DNA from: Jidongwangia harbinensis
GTDB lineage: Bacteria; Actinomycetota; Actinomycetes; Mycobacteriales; Micromonosporaceae
NCBI RefSeq assembly: GCF_020216025.1
Contig: NZ_JAIWNC010000046.1
Span: 21,010 to 85,009, forward strand
Length of the DNA stretch: 64,000 nt
Direction of reading: 5' to 3'
Position numbers and translations under genes: made by a program
The notes under the pieces: generated by a model
Database searches by the model: none
Seen by the model: only the letters and a program-made list of their open reading frames with translations
Told to the model about the DNA's origin: nothing
In this document: positions 16,305-24,983 of the stretch, piece after piece
Layout: each line of letters opens with the position of its first letter
How positions within the stretch are numbered: the stretch's first letter is position 1

Positions 16305-17963
16305 ATGAACTTCGAAGCTCTGCTGTCCGACCGGCTCGCCACCGCTCTGCAGGCCGTCGCCGGCCGTCCGGTGGATGCCGCCGTCCGGCGTTCGCAGCAT
16401 GCCGACTTCCAGTCCGGGGCGGCGTTGCCGCTGGCCCGGGTGCTGCGGCGGGCACCCCGGGACGTCGCGTCCGACGTGCTGGCCCGCGCCGACCTGGGCG
16501 GGATCGCGGTGGCCGAGGTGTCCGGGCCCGGGTTCGTCAATCTGAGCGTGGACGACGGGCTGGTGCACGCGGCGCTGGCGGAACTGGCCGCGGACGGCCG
16601 GCTCGGGGTGCCGCTGACCACCGAGCCGCGGACCGTGGTGGTCGACTACTCGGCGCCGAACGTGGCCAAGGAACTGCACGTGGGGCATCTGCGGTCGACC
16701 GTGATCGGGGACGCGGCGGCGCGGCTGCTGGAGTGGGCCGGTCACCGGGTGGTGCGGGCCAACCATCTCGGGGACTGGGGTACGCCGTTCGGGATGCTGC
16801 TGGAGCACCTGCTGGAGACCGGCGGCGGGGAGGGCGGCGATCTGACCGCGTTCTACCGGGCGGCGCGGGCGAGGTTCGACGCCGACCCGGAGTTCCGGGT
16901 GCGGGCCCGGTTGCGGGTGGTGGCGCTGCAGGGCGGCGACGCCACCACCACGGCGCTGTGGCGGCGGTTGGTGGCGCAGTCGGAGAGCTACTTCCTGGAC
17001 GTGTACGACCGGCTGGGCGTGACGCTGACCGCCGGCGACTTCGTGGGGGAGAGCTTCTACCAGGACATGCTCGCCGACGTGGTGGCGGAACTCGAGGACA
17101 AGGGCCTGGTCCGGGTCAGCGACGGCGCGTTGTGCGCGTTCCCGGACGGGTTCACCGGCCGGGACGGCGGGCCGTTGCCGCTGATCGTGCGCAAGAGCGA
17201 CGGCGGATTCGGGTACGCCGCCACCGACCTGGCGGCGCTGCGTCACCGGGTGCGGGAGCTGGGCGCGTCCCAGCTGCTCTACGTGGTGGGCACGCCGCAG
17301 CGGATGCACTTCCAGATGGTGTACGCGGTGGCCCGCGCCGCCGGCTGGCTGCCCGCCGGGGTGACCGCCACGCACATCGGGTTCGGTTCCATCCTCGGGC
17401 CGGACGGCCGGACGTTCGCGAGCCGGTCCGGTGACCCGGTGAAACTGGCCGACCTGCTGGACACCGCGGAGCAGCGGGCGTCCGCGCTGAGCGCCGATCC
17501 TCTGGTGGCCCGGGCGGTGGGCGTCGGCGCGCTGAAGTACGCCGACCTGTCCGGCGACCGGATGTCCGACTACCTGTTCGACTGGGACCGGATGCTGGCG
17601 CTCACCGGCAACACCGGGCCCTACCTGCAGTACGCGCACGCCCGGATCCGCTCGATCCTGCGGAAGTCCGGTGCCGCGCCGGGCCCGGTGTCGCTCACCG
17701 ACCCGGCGGAGCGGGCGCTGGCACTGGAACTGCTCGCGTTCCCGGCGCTGGTGGAGCAGGTGGTGTCGTCGCTGGAACTGCACCGGCTGGCCGGGCAGCT
17801 GTACCGGGTGGCGACCACGTTCAGCGCGTTCTACGAGCGGTGCCCGGTGCGCACCGCCCCGCCGGCGGTGCGGGACAGCCGGCTCGGGCTGTGCGAGCTG
17901 ACCGCCCGGGTGCTACGGCAGGGGCTGGGTCTGCTCGGCATCGACACTCCGGAGCGCATGTGA
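16305..17963 (+). CDS. argS: Arginyl-tRNA synthetase
   Basis: 552 residues from ATG 16305, chosen because it begins directly with the ArgRS N-terminal additional domain (MNFEALLSDRL); ATG 16293 and upstream codons are in frame. The class I signature is HVGH (125-128) in KELHVGHLRSTVIGD. The KMSKS region is degenerate, as is common in ArgRS (FGSILGPDGRTFASRSGDPV). The C-terminal DALR anticodon-binding domain begins near residue 430 (YLQYAHARIRSILRK). The enzyme joins Arg to tRNA-Arg in the cytoplasm. The gene follows an Arg-rich leader ORF and hairpin. Its last 51 bases overlap the 3' end of the convergent RDD gene. Confidence 0.93.
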   Translation: MNFEALLSDRLATALQAVAGRPVDAAVRRSQHADFQSGAALPLARVLRRAPRDVASDVLARADLGGIAVAEVSGPGFVNLSVDDGLVHAALAELAADGRLGVPLTTEPRTVVVDYSAPNVAKELHVGHLRSTVIGDAAARLLEWAGHRVVRANHLGDWGTPFGMLLEHLLETGGGEGGDLTAFYRAARARFDADPEFRVRARLRVVALQGGDATTTALWRRLVAQSESYFLDVYDRLGVTLTAGDFVGESFYQDMLADVVAELEDKGLVRVSDGALCAFPDGFTGRDGGPLPLIVRKSDGGFGYAATDLAALRHRVRELGASQLLYVVGTPQRMHFQMVYAVARAAGWLPAGVTATHIGFGSILGPDGRTFASRSGDPVKLADLLDTAEQRASALSADPLVARAVGVGALKYADLSGDRMSDYLFDWDRMLALTGNTGPYLQYAHARIRSILRKSGAAPGPVSLTDPAERALALELLAFPALVEQVVSSLELHRLAGQLYRVATTFSAFYERCPVRTAPPAVRDSRLGLCELTARVLRQGLGLLGIDTPERM

Positions 17964-18860
17964 CGTGCCGAAGCGGTCCAGCCGTCCGAAGCCGGGCCAG
18001 ATCCGGTCGGTGAGTTCGCGGGACGCGTACACGTGCTGGGCGGCGCGGCGGCGCCGCTCGGCCAGCACCGCGGCCAGGAACAGCCACGGCGGCGTGCCCG
18101 GTGGCGGCGGCTGCGGGATGCGGGCGGCCATCTCCTCGGCCAGCGCGTACGCGAACCGGCGATGGTACGGCTGCCGGATCTGCTTGCTGCGGGCCAGGTA
18201 GTGCCGGGTGGCCAGGGCCAGGTCGTCGTCGATCCCGCTGAGGTCCAGGGTGGCCGCCCACCCGGCCAGCGCCGGAGGCATGGCCGGCATCCAGCCCCAC
18301 TCCGCGGACGACCGCTCGTGCACCACGAACGTGCCGGCGGCCAGATCGCCGAGGCGCCGGCTGCGCGCCGAGAACAGCATGGTGAGCATGCTGACCACCC
18401 AGGTGATCAGCGGCATGATCAGGCCGGGCCACTCGACGGCCACGCCGACCAGGGTGCGGGTCAGCGCGTGCCGTACCCGGATCGGGCCGCCGTCCTCCCG
18501 GACCACCCGCAGGCCCAGCGCGCGCTTGCCCAGGCTGCGCCCGTTGGTCAGGGTCTCCATCAGCGTCGGGTACGCGATGAACACGCCGATCGTCAGCACC
18601 AGGAACGTGGTCTGCACGAACGCGTCGTCGACCAGGTCACCGAAGATCGGCGGGATCGCCAGCAGCGCCACCGCGACCAGGAACAGCACCAGCACCACCT
18701 GGACGCCGATGTCCAGCAGCAGGGCCAGCGCCCGGGAGCCGAGCCGGGCCACCCGGACGTCGACCTCCACCGCCTCGCCGTTGACCAGCCGGTCGCCGCC
18801 GGGGGCGGCGTCCGGCGGACGGGGCACGGCGGGCACGGTCACCCGCACAGTCAACACCAT
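17913..18860 (-). CDS. RDD-family membrane protein
   Basis: 315 residues from ATG 18860 (a GTG two codons upstream is possible). The RDD domain covers roughly residues 30-180: an Arg-containing RLGSRALALLLDIG entry, three or four hydrophobic helices, and the NGRSLGKRALGLRVV loop. The C-terminal 130 residues are soluble and Arg-rich. The function of RDD proteins is mostly unknown; some are linked to ion transport. It is divergent from the SpoIIM-like gene with only 25 bp between starts, and together with the genes to 24.9 kb forms a block conserved in actinobacteria. The 3' end overlaps argS by 51 bp in convergent orientation. Confidence 0.85.
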   Translation of the reverse strand: MVLTVRVTVPAVPRPPDAAPGGDRLVNGEAVEVDVRVARLGSRALALLLDIGVQVVLVLFLVAVALLAIPPIFGDLVDDAFVQTTFLVLTIGVFIAYPTLMETLTNGRSLGKRALGLRVVREDGGPIRVRHALTRTLVGVAVEWPGLIMPLITWVVSMLTMLFSARSRRLGDLAAGTFVVHERSSAEWGWMPAMPPALAGWAATLDLSGIDDDLALATRHYLARSKQIRQPYHRRFAYALAEEMAARIPQPPPPGTPPWLFLAAVLAERRRRAAQHVYASRELTDRIWPGFGRLDRFGTSHALRSVDAEQTQPLP

Positions 18861-18873
18861 CCGCACCGCGGGC

Positions 18874-18879
18874 TACGCT
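18874..18879 (+). promoter_or_regulatory. -10 element TACGCT of a leaderless promoter
   Basis: TACGCT is six bases upstream of the GTG start of the SpoIIM-like gene, which lacks a Shine-Dalgarno. The RDD start lies only 14 bases to the left, so the two divergent promoters must overlap. Confidence 0.5.
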
Positions 18880-18885
18880 GCGGCG

Positions 18886-19881
18886 GTGGACCTCGACGCG
18901 TATGTGGCCGAGCACCGCGGCGAGTGGAACCGCCTGGAGACGCTGACCCGCAAGCGCCGGCTGTCCCCGGACGAGGCGGACGAGCTGGTGCTGCTCTACC
19001 AGCGCGCCGCCACCCACCTGTCGCTGGTCCGCAGCCGCTCGCCGGACCCGGTGCTGATCGCCGGGCTGTCCCGGCTGGTGCTGGCCGCCCGCGCCGCGAT
19101 CACCGGCGGGCGCCGCTTCTCCTGGCAGCCGGTGGCCCGGTTCTTCACCAGCGCGCTCCCCGGCGAGTTGTACCGGGCCCGGTGGTGGTGGATCGGCGTC
19201 GGCGTGCTCTGCGTGGTGCTCGGCGGCGCGCTGATGCGGTACGTCGCCGCGAACCCGGACGTGGCCGCGCTGTTCATGAGCGACGAGGACATCCAGCAGC
19301 TGGTCGCCAACGACTTCGTCGGCTACTACAGCGAGTTCCAGGCGCAGAACTTCGCCGCCCTGGTGTGGACGAACAACGCCCTGCTCACCGCGCAGTGCCT
19401 GGCGTCCGGCGTACTCATCATCCCGGTGTTGTACCTGCTCGGCGCGAACCTGCTCTCGATCGGCGTCACCGGCGGGGTGATGATCGGCGCGGACGCCGGC
19501 GACACCTTCTTCACCTACATCGCGCCGCACGGCCTGCTGGAACTGACCTGTGTGTTCGTCGGCGCCGGGGTGGGCCTGCGGATCGGCTGGGCGTGGATCG
19601 CGCCGGGCCCGCACCGCACCCGCGGGCAGGCGCTGGCCGAACGGGCCCGCAGCGGCATGCTGGTCGCCCTCGGCCTGGCGCTCACGCTCGGCGTGGCCGG
19701 CCTGCTGGAGGCGTACGTGACGCCGTCGTCGCTGCCGGCGGTGCTGCGGATCGCCATCGGCGCGCTGGTCTGGCTGCTGTTCCTGGGGTACGCGCTGGGG
19801 GTCGGCGGGGCGGCGCACCGGCGCCGGGCGTCGGCGGACCTCACCGAGCAGGACGGCGCCGCCGAAGTCCCGATGCGCTGA
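18886..19881 (+). CDS. SpoIIM-family (stage II sporulation protein M) membrane protein
   Basis: 331 residues from GTG 18886, fixed by the leaderless-type -10 and by the conserved DLDAYVAEHRGEWNRLE start. The N-terminal 90 residues are soluble and helical; about six hydrophobic segments follow from residue 100, including NALLTAQCLASGVLIIPVLYLLGAN (near 163-188) and the HGLLELTCVFVGAGVGLRIG motif (near 213-232) typical of the family. In Bacillus SpoIIM works in forespore engulfment; in actinobacteria the homologue sits beside RDD, DUF58 and MoxR genes and its role is not established. It converges on the DUF58 gene, ending 5 bp from it. Confidence 0.87.
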   Translation: MDLDAYVAEHRGEWNRLETLTRKRRLSPDEADELVLLYQRAATHLSLVRSRSPDPVLIAGLSRLVLAARAAITGGRRFSWQPVARFFTSALPGELYRARWWWIGVGVLCVVLGGALMRYVAANPDVAALFMSDEDIQQLVANDFVGYYSEFQAQNFAALVWTNNALLTAQCLASGVLIIPVLYLLGANLLSIGVTGGVMIGADAGDTFFTYIAPHGLLELTCVFVGAGVGLRIGWAWIAPGPHRTRGQALAERARSGMLVALGLALTLGVAGLLEAYVTPSSLPAVLRIAIGALVWLLFLGYALGVGGAAHRRRASADLTEQDGAAEVPMR

Positions 19882-19886
19882 CCGGT

Positions 19887-21206
19887 CTAGAGCCGGCCGG
19901 CCGCCTTCAGTTCCAGGTACACGTCGGCCACCCGGGACGCGAACGACTCCCGGGTCTGGTCCACCACGATCACGCCCTGCTGGCGCAGCACCGCCTGGAC
20001 CCGGTCCCGTTCCGCCAGGGCCAGTTCGGCGGCCGCGGCCAGGTGTACGTCCTCGGCGGTGGCGCCCGCCTCCGGCAGCACCGCCAGCCGGGCCGTCTCC
20101 GGGTCCCGCACGCTGGCCACCACCACCCGGTGCCGGGTGGAGATCCGGGACAGCATCGGCAGCAGGCCCTCCACCAGCGGCGCCGCGTCCAGCGCGGTGA
20201 ACACCACCACCAGGGCACGCTTGTGGTCGCGGCGCATCAGCTCGGCCACCGCCAGCCCGAAGTCCGTCTCCACCAGGGCCGGTTCCAGCGACGCCATCGC
20301 GTTGATCAGCCGGGACACCTTGGCCCGGTGGCCGCCGCCCTGCACCCGGGCCCGGACCGCGGTGTCCACCGCGAGCAGGTCCACCCGGTCGTCGGCGCGG
20401 GTGGCGAGCACGCTGAGCAGCAGGGCCGCGTCGATGGCGGCGTCCAGGCGGGGCTCGTCGCCGATCCGGGCCGCGGACGTGCGGCCGGTGTCGAGCAGGC
20501 ACAGCACCCGCCGGTCGCGCTCCGGCCGCCAGGTGCGGACCACCACATCATGGGTACGGGCGCTGGCCCGCCAGTCGATCGAGCGCACGTCGTCGCCGAT
20601 CACGTACTCGCGCAGCGCGTCGAACTCGGTGCCCTGGCCCCGCCCCCGGGTCACCACCGCACCGTCGAAGACCCGCAGCCGGGCCAGTTTCTCCGGCAGC
20701 AGCCGCCGGGACGGGAAGTCCGGCAGCACCCGCAGCGTCCAGGGCGGCGTGACGCCCGCGTTCCACGCCTGGCCGCGCTGCCGGTACGCGAGCCCCAGCG
20801 GCCCGTACGACCGCAGCGTCACCCGCACCGCGGGACGGTCGCCGTGCCGGGTCGGTACGAGCGTGGTGACCACCGGCTCCTCCGCGCCGCCGGGCAGCCG
20901 CAGCCGATGTTCCGCGTTGCCGGTGCCCGCCGACGGCACCCAGCTGTCGCGCAGCGAGAGCCACATCGGGCGCCCCGAGGTGTTGCCGACGGTCAGCGTG
21001 ACGGTCGCGGTCCGGCCCAGCCACACCGTGGTGTCGCCGGCCCGGCGCAGCGTCACCGCGGTCAGCGGGGCCGCCGCGACCGCGTCGATCACCGCCACCG
21101 CCACCGCGATGATGACCACCGCCAGCGCCATCAGCCACGGCGACGGCAGCAGCGCGGGCAGCAGCCCACCGGCCGCCAGCAGCAGCGCGAAGCGCCAGGT
21201 CACCAC
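19887..21206 (-). CDS. DUF58 domain protein (MoxR-associated)
   Basis: 439 residues; tandem GTG codons at 21206 and 21203 are both possible. Two N-terminal transmembrane segments (about 5-20 and 26-46) are followed by a beta-rich domain, then the DUF58 core with GTEFDALREYVIGDDVRSIDWRASAR (about 211-236) and a von Willebrand-A-like fold (VLCLLDTGRTS, MIDAS-like). DUF58 proteins act with MoxR ATPases, probably as chaperone partners at the membrane. The gene starts 7 bp after moxR, so it is the last gene of the five-gene operon. Confidence 0.88.
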   Translation of the reverse strand: MVTWRFALLLAAGGLLPALLPSPWLMALAVVIIAVAVAVIDAVAAAPLTAVTLRRAGDTTVWLGRTATVTLTVGNTSGRPMWLSLRDSWVPSAGTGNAEHRLRLPGGAEEPVVTTLVPTRHGDRPAVRVTLRSYGPLGLAYRQRGQAWNAGVTPPWTLRVLPDFPSRRLLPEKLARLRVFDGAVVTRGRGQGTEFDALREYVIGDDVRSIDWRASARTHDVVVRTWRPERDRRVLCLLDTGRTSAARIGDEPRLDAAIDAALLLSVLATRADDRVDLLAVDTAVRARVQGGGHRAKVSRLINAMASLEPALVETDFGLAVAELMRRDHKRALVVVFTALDAAPLVEGLLPMLSRISTRHRVVVASVRDPETARLAVLPEAGATAEDVHLAAAAELALAERDRVQAVLRQQGVIVVDQTRESFASRVADVYLELKAAGRL

Positions 21207-21213
21207 GGCCGGC

Positions 21214-22185
21214 TCAGCGCGGGGCCGGTACGGCGGCGAGGACCGCGCGCAGCACCGAGTCGGTGGTCACGCCGTCCAGTTCGGCCTCGGCCCGCAGCCG
21301 CACCCGGTGCCGCAGGGTGGGCAGTGCGAACGCCTTCACGTCGTCCGGCACCACGTAGTCGCGGCCGCTGAGCCAGGCCCGGGCCTTCGCCACGGCCAGC
21401 AGCGCGGTGCTGCCCCGCGGGGAGGCGCCCAGTTCCAGCGCCGGCGACACCCGGGTGGCCCGGCACAGGTCGACGATGTACGCCAGCACCGGCTCGGTGA
21501 CGCTGACCCGGCGTACCGCCTCGCGCCCGGCCGCCAGATCGGCGGCGGTCGCCACCGGGCTCACCCCGGCGGCCTTGAGGTCGCGCGGGTCGAAGCCGTG
21601 GTGGTGCGCCCGCAGCACGTTCAGCTCGTCCTCCCGCTCGGGCAGCGGCACGGACAGTTTCAGCAGGAAGCGGTCCAGCTGCGCCTCCGGCAGCGGGTAG
21701 GTGCCCTCGTACTCGATCGGGTTCTGGGTGGCCGCCACGATGAACGGTTCCGGCAGCCGCCGGGGCACCCCGTCCGTGCTGACCGTGCGTTCCTCCATCG
21801 CCTCCAGCAGCGCCGCCTGCGTCTTCGGCGGAGTCCGGTTGATCTCGTCGGCGAGCAGCAGGTTCGTGAAGATCGGCCCGGGGCGGAAGTTGAAGGCGGC
21901 GGTGCGCGCGTCGTAGATCAGCGAGCCGGTCACGTCGCCCGGCATCAGGTCCGGGGTGAACTGCACCCGCTTGGTCTCCAGGTCGAGTGCCGCCGCCAGC
22001 GACCGCACCAGCAGGGTCTTGGCGACCCCGGGCACGCCCTCCAGCAGGACGTGGCCGCTGCACAACAGCGCGATCACCACCCCGCTGATCACCGCGTCCT
22101 GTCCCACCACCGCCTTGGCCACCTCGACCCGGAGCCGGCCCAGCGCGTCCCGCGCCCCCGCGGCGTCCACAGAAGCCGTCGTCAC
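21214..22185 (-). CDS. MoxR-family AAA+ ATPase
   Basis: 323 residues from GTG 22185, which overlaps the upstream stop as GTGA. Walker A is GVPGVAKT (50-57); Walker B LLLADEINR (about 108-116); sensor-1 AATQNP and the EGTYPLPEAQLDRF motif follow. MoxR ATPases remodel or activate partner proteins carrying VWA-like domains; here the partner is presumably the DUF58 protein encoded 7 bp downstream. Confidence 0.93.
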   Translation of the reverse strand: MTTASVDAAGARDALGRLRVEVAKAVVGQDAVISGVVIALLCSGHVLLEGVPGVAKTLLVRSLAAALDLETKRVQFTPDLMPGDVTGSLIYDARTAAFNFRPGPIFTNLLLADEINRTPPKTQAALLEAMEERTVSTDGVPRRLPEPFIVAATQNPIEYEGTYPLPEAQLDRFLLKLSVPLPEREDELNVLRAHHHGFDPRDLKAAGVSPVATAADLAAGREAVRRVSVTEPVLAYIVDLCRATRVSPALELGASPRGSTALLAVAKARAWLSGRDYVVPDDVKAFALPTLRHRVRLRAEAELDGVTTDSVLRAVLAAVPAPR

Positions 22186-23471
22186 GTCACAGTCCCCTCG
22201 ATCATTGCTTGATGCCCGGTCACGGTTCGTACCAGGTTCTGCACGGCCGCGGCCTTCTCGGCCAGGTCCTCGTCGGTGTCCTCGACCCCGCCGCCGAGCA
22301 GTGCCCGGATCTCGTGTTCGGGCCACCCGGTCTCGGCCGCGACCCGGCCGGCCACCACGTCCAGCGTGCTGTCCGGCGGCAGCCCGAAGTGGTCGGCGAG
22401 CCGCCGGCAGGCCGCCGCCTGCACGGTCGCCAGTGAGGCGTCGCGCGCCCGGGACCGGCGGTACAGGCCGCCCAGCCCGCGTACCGTCTCGGCCGCCCGG
22501 ACCCGGCTGGGCAGCGGCTCGGCCACCGGCGTGCCGAGCCGCCGGGCGGACGCGGCGGCCAGCGCCAGCGCGGCCAGCGCGAGCAGCAGCACGGTGGCCC
22601 AGAACGCCGGCGGGAACGCCTCGGCCAGCGGGTTCGGCTGCGTCTGCTCGGCCTGGCCGCCGTCCTGCGGCTCGCCGGGACCGGGCTGCGCCGGCTCCTC
22701 GAACTGCTCCTGCTCGGGGTACTCCTCCTCGCCGCCCGGGTCCGCCGGTTCCGGTTCCAGCGTGCGGATCGTCGGCTCCGGGGTCGGCGGCGGGGTCTCC
22801 TGCCGGTGCAGGTCCAGCCACACCAGCCGGGAACTGCGGGACAGCAGCCCGACCGCGAACTCGGCGTTGCCGTGCTCGTCCAGCCGGTCGTTGCGGAACG
22901 GGTCCGGCGCACCCACCAGCGTGACCGCGGCGTCGTCGGTGACCATCTCCACCACCCCGCCGCCGTAGCAGCGGAACACCTCGTCCGGCGCCTCGCCGTA
23001 GGACCAGCGCAGCACCGCGGCCGGCGCGGTGGCGAACGGCTGCGCGCAGCCCGGCTCCGGCGCCGCCGCGGTCCACCGCGGGCCGGTGAGCGGCACGAAC
23101 AGCTGGGCGTCGGACAGCGCCTGGCGTTCCGGCGCCACCAGCACCACCCGGGCGCCGGACGACGTGATCTCCTGCAGGTACTCCGGGTGGACCAGTCCCG
23201 GCGCGGTCACCAGCAGCGTCGCGTCGCCGGTGTTCGCGGCGGCCAGCGCGTCCAGCGTGCTGGTGTGCCGGTCCACCGTGACTCCGGCCGCGGTGAGCCG
23301 GTCGGCCAGGGCGCGGGCGCCGTCGCCGGCGTCGCTGACCGGGGAGAGGAACGACGGTTCGGTCGGGTCCGGCTGCTGCACCGCGTGCGCGATCCAGGTG
23401 GTCAGCGCCAGCACCAGGACGACCGCGAACGGCAGCACCACCCGCAGCCGCCGGCTGCGCAGGGCGGTCAC
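22182..23471 (-). CDS. DUF4350 domain membrane protein
   Basis: 429 residues from GTG 23471, overlapping the DUF4129 stop by four bases. One transmembrane helix near 12-31, an extracellular DUF4350 domain with a Rossmann-like pattern (ADRLTAAGVTVDRHTSTLDAL, then LLVTAPGLVHPEYLQEI), a Pro/Glu/Gln-rich stretch (about 235-285), a second helix near 290-312, and a cytoplasmic helical tail. The family name is established by its position between DUF4129 and moxR in actinobacteria; biochemical function is unknown. Confidence 0.87.
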   Translation of the reverse strand: MTALRSRRLRVVLPFAVVLVLALTTWIAHAVQQPDPTEPSFLSPVSDAGDGARALADRLTAAGVTVDRHTSTLDALAAANTGDATLLVTAPGLVHPEYLQEITSSGARVVLVAPERQALSDAQLFVPLTGPRWTAAAPEPGCAQPFATAPAAVLRWSYGEAPDEVFRCYGGGVVEMVTDDAAVTLVGAPDPFRNDRLDEHGNAEFAVGLLSRSSRLVWLDLHRQETPPPTPEPTIRTLEPEPADPGGEEEYPEQEQFEEPAQPGPGEPQDGGQAEQTQPNPLAEAFPPAFWATVLLLALAALALAAASARRLGTPVAEPLPSRVRAAETVRGLGGLYRRSRARDASLATVQAAACRRLADHFGLPPDSTLDVVAGRVAAETGWPEHEIRALLGGGVEDTDEDLAEKAAAVQNLVRTVTGHQAMIEGTVT

Positions 23472-24031
23472 CGCGCACCCGCCCGGACCTGGGCGGTCAG
23501 CGCGCGCATGTGCTCGTCGTGATCGCGGTGCGCGGGCCGGTCGCCGTACCAGATCTCGGAGAACAGCTCGGTGGCCTCGCCCAGCGGGCCCGCGACTCCG
23601 GGCCGCTGGGTCGCGGCGACCGCCGCCAGTTCGGCCGCGGTCCAGCCCGGCTGCGGGGCCACCACCCGCGCGGCCACCAGGTCACCCACCGCGTCGCGCA
23701 GCCGCTGCCGGATCGCCTCGGCGTACCGGCCCTCGGCCGCGTACCGGTCGGCCAGCGACATGCCGTCCCGTACCACCACGGTGGTCTCGTCGGCGGGGCG
23801 CGCAGGCGTGCTCGTCGGCGGGGCGGTCTCCGCGGCCTGGACCGGCGCGGCCGGTTTCTTGCGGCGGCGCCGGCGCAGTCGCCAGCGCGGCAGCCGGCGC
23901 GGCACCCAGGCCGGGAACCAGTACCACAGCGCCGCGATCACTCCCGCCGCGAGCAGCGACAACAGCAGCAGCACGCCGGGCGGCACCACGTCGAAGACCG
24001 CGGCGGCCAGCTCGTCCCAGGCCCGGGTCAC
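23468..24031 (-). CDS. DUF4129 domain membrane protein
   Basis: 187 residues from GTG 24031, which overlaps the stop codon of the preceding gene (GTGA). One transmembrane helix (about 16-38) is followed by a strongly basic segment (WRLRRRRRKK) and a cytoplasmic DUF4129 domain with RYAEAIRQRLRDAVGDLV and the C-terminal FSEIWYGDRPA motif. Some relatives are fused to transglutaminase-like proteins; this one is stand-alone. Both ends overlap neighbours by four bases, so translation is coupled along the operon. Confidence 0.85.
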   Translation of the reverse strand: MTRAWDELAAAVFDVVPPGVLLLLSLLAAGVIAALWYWFPAWVPRRLPRWRLRRRRRKKPAAPVQAAETAPPTSTPARPADETTVVVRDGMSLADRYAAEGRYAEAIRQRLRDAVGDLVAARVVAPQPGWTAAELAAVAATQRPGVAGPLGEATELFSEIWYGDRPAHRDHDEHMRALTAQVRAGAR

Positions 24032-24855
24032 GGCGCGTGCACCAGCGTCGACTCGACGTCGGTGCCGCGGCTGCGGGCCCGGCTGACCGCGATGTCCAGA
24101 CCTTCGGTACGCACCCGCACGTCCAGCAGCAGCACCGCGGACACGCAGGCCAGCGCGGCGTACGCCACGGTGTTGGCCAGTCCCCACGAGACCGGGTGCA
24201 GCCACGCCTCCCAGGCCGGCTGGGACCCGGTGACCGCCTCGGCAATCGCGGACCAGCCGGCGCCCAGCGCGAACCGGATCGCCAGCCAGGTCAGGTACGC
24301 GACCAGCAGCACCCAGAAGCCGCGCAGCCCGGACCGGGCGGCCAGCACCAGCGACCGGCCCACCGGATGCCGGGCCCGGTCGATGACCAGCGCCGGCGCG
24401 GTCATCGCGCACAGCCCGAACACCACCACCCAGGGCAGCAGCCCGAGGAACGCGCCCACCGCGGCCATCGCCCCGAGCAGCACCGCCGCCACGCCGGTGG
24501 CCACCGGCCGGGCCCGCCGCCACAGCTGCCGGTCCCGCACCGGCAGCCCGAGCAGCGCCGGCCCCGCGGCGGCCGCGGCGATTGCGCCGAGCAGCGTGAG
24601 GATCGTCATCTCGGTGCCGAAGCCCAGCGCGGTGACCGCCCACCAGGCGCCGACGTGCTCCTCGGCGGGCCCGTAGAACGGCGGCGACAGGTACGCGGCC
24701 TTCCGCATCGGCGCCAGCGCCAGCTGCTCGGCCCCGGCCAGCACGGCGGCGGCGCCGAACAACGGCAGCGCCCGGCGTCGCAGCAGCGCCATCGCCGCGT
24801 CCAGCAGCTCGCCGAGCGTCATCGGGCGCAGCGGCAACTCCGGCTGCGCAGACAT
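24028..24855 (-). CDS. Polytopic membrane protein heading the MoxR operon
   Basis: 275 residues from ATG 24855. The start LRPMTLGELLDAAMALLRRRALPLFG resembles the N-terminus of actinobacterial membrane proteins distantly related to the glycerophosphodiester phosphodiesterase membrane domain. Five or six hydrophobic helices follow (about 35-55, 80-105, 110-130, 135-165, 185-210, 235-260). It has no catalytic motif. As first gene in a series joined by four-base overlaps to DUF4129, DUF4350 and MoxR, it probably belongs to the same membrane complex; its precise role is unknown. Confidence 0.75.
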   Translation of the reverse strand: MSAQPELPLRPMTLGELLDAAMALLRRRALPLFGAAAVLAGAEQLALAPMRKAAYLSPPFYGPAEEHVGAWWAVTALGFGTEMTILTLLGAIAAAAAGPALLGLPVRDRQLWRRARPVATGVAAVLLGAMAAVGAFLGLLPWVVVFGLCAMTAPALVIDRARHPVGRSLVLAARSGLRGFWVLLVAYLTWLAIRFALGAGWSAIAEAVTGSQPAWEAWLHPVSWGLANTVAYAALACVSAVLLLDVRVRTEGLDIAVSRARSRGTDVESTLVHAP

Positions 24856-24983
24856 GGCGCGAATCCTAGGTGATGAGGTCACCGGCTCAGCGGGCATCCG
24901 CCACCCTCGCCCGATGATGCATCGACGGTTATGGTGCGGAAGGCGCTCACGAGGCGTCCGTTCGACTTCCGAAAGGTTCCTCC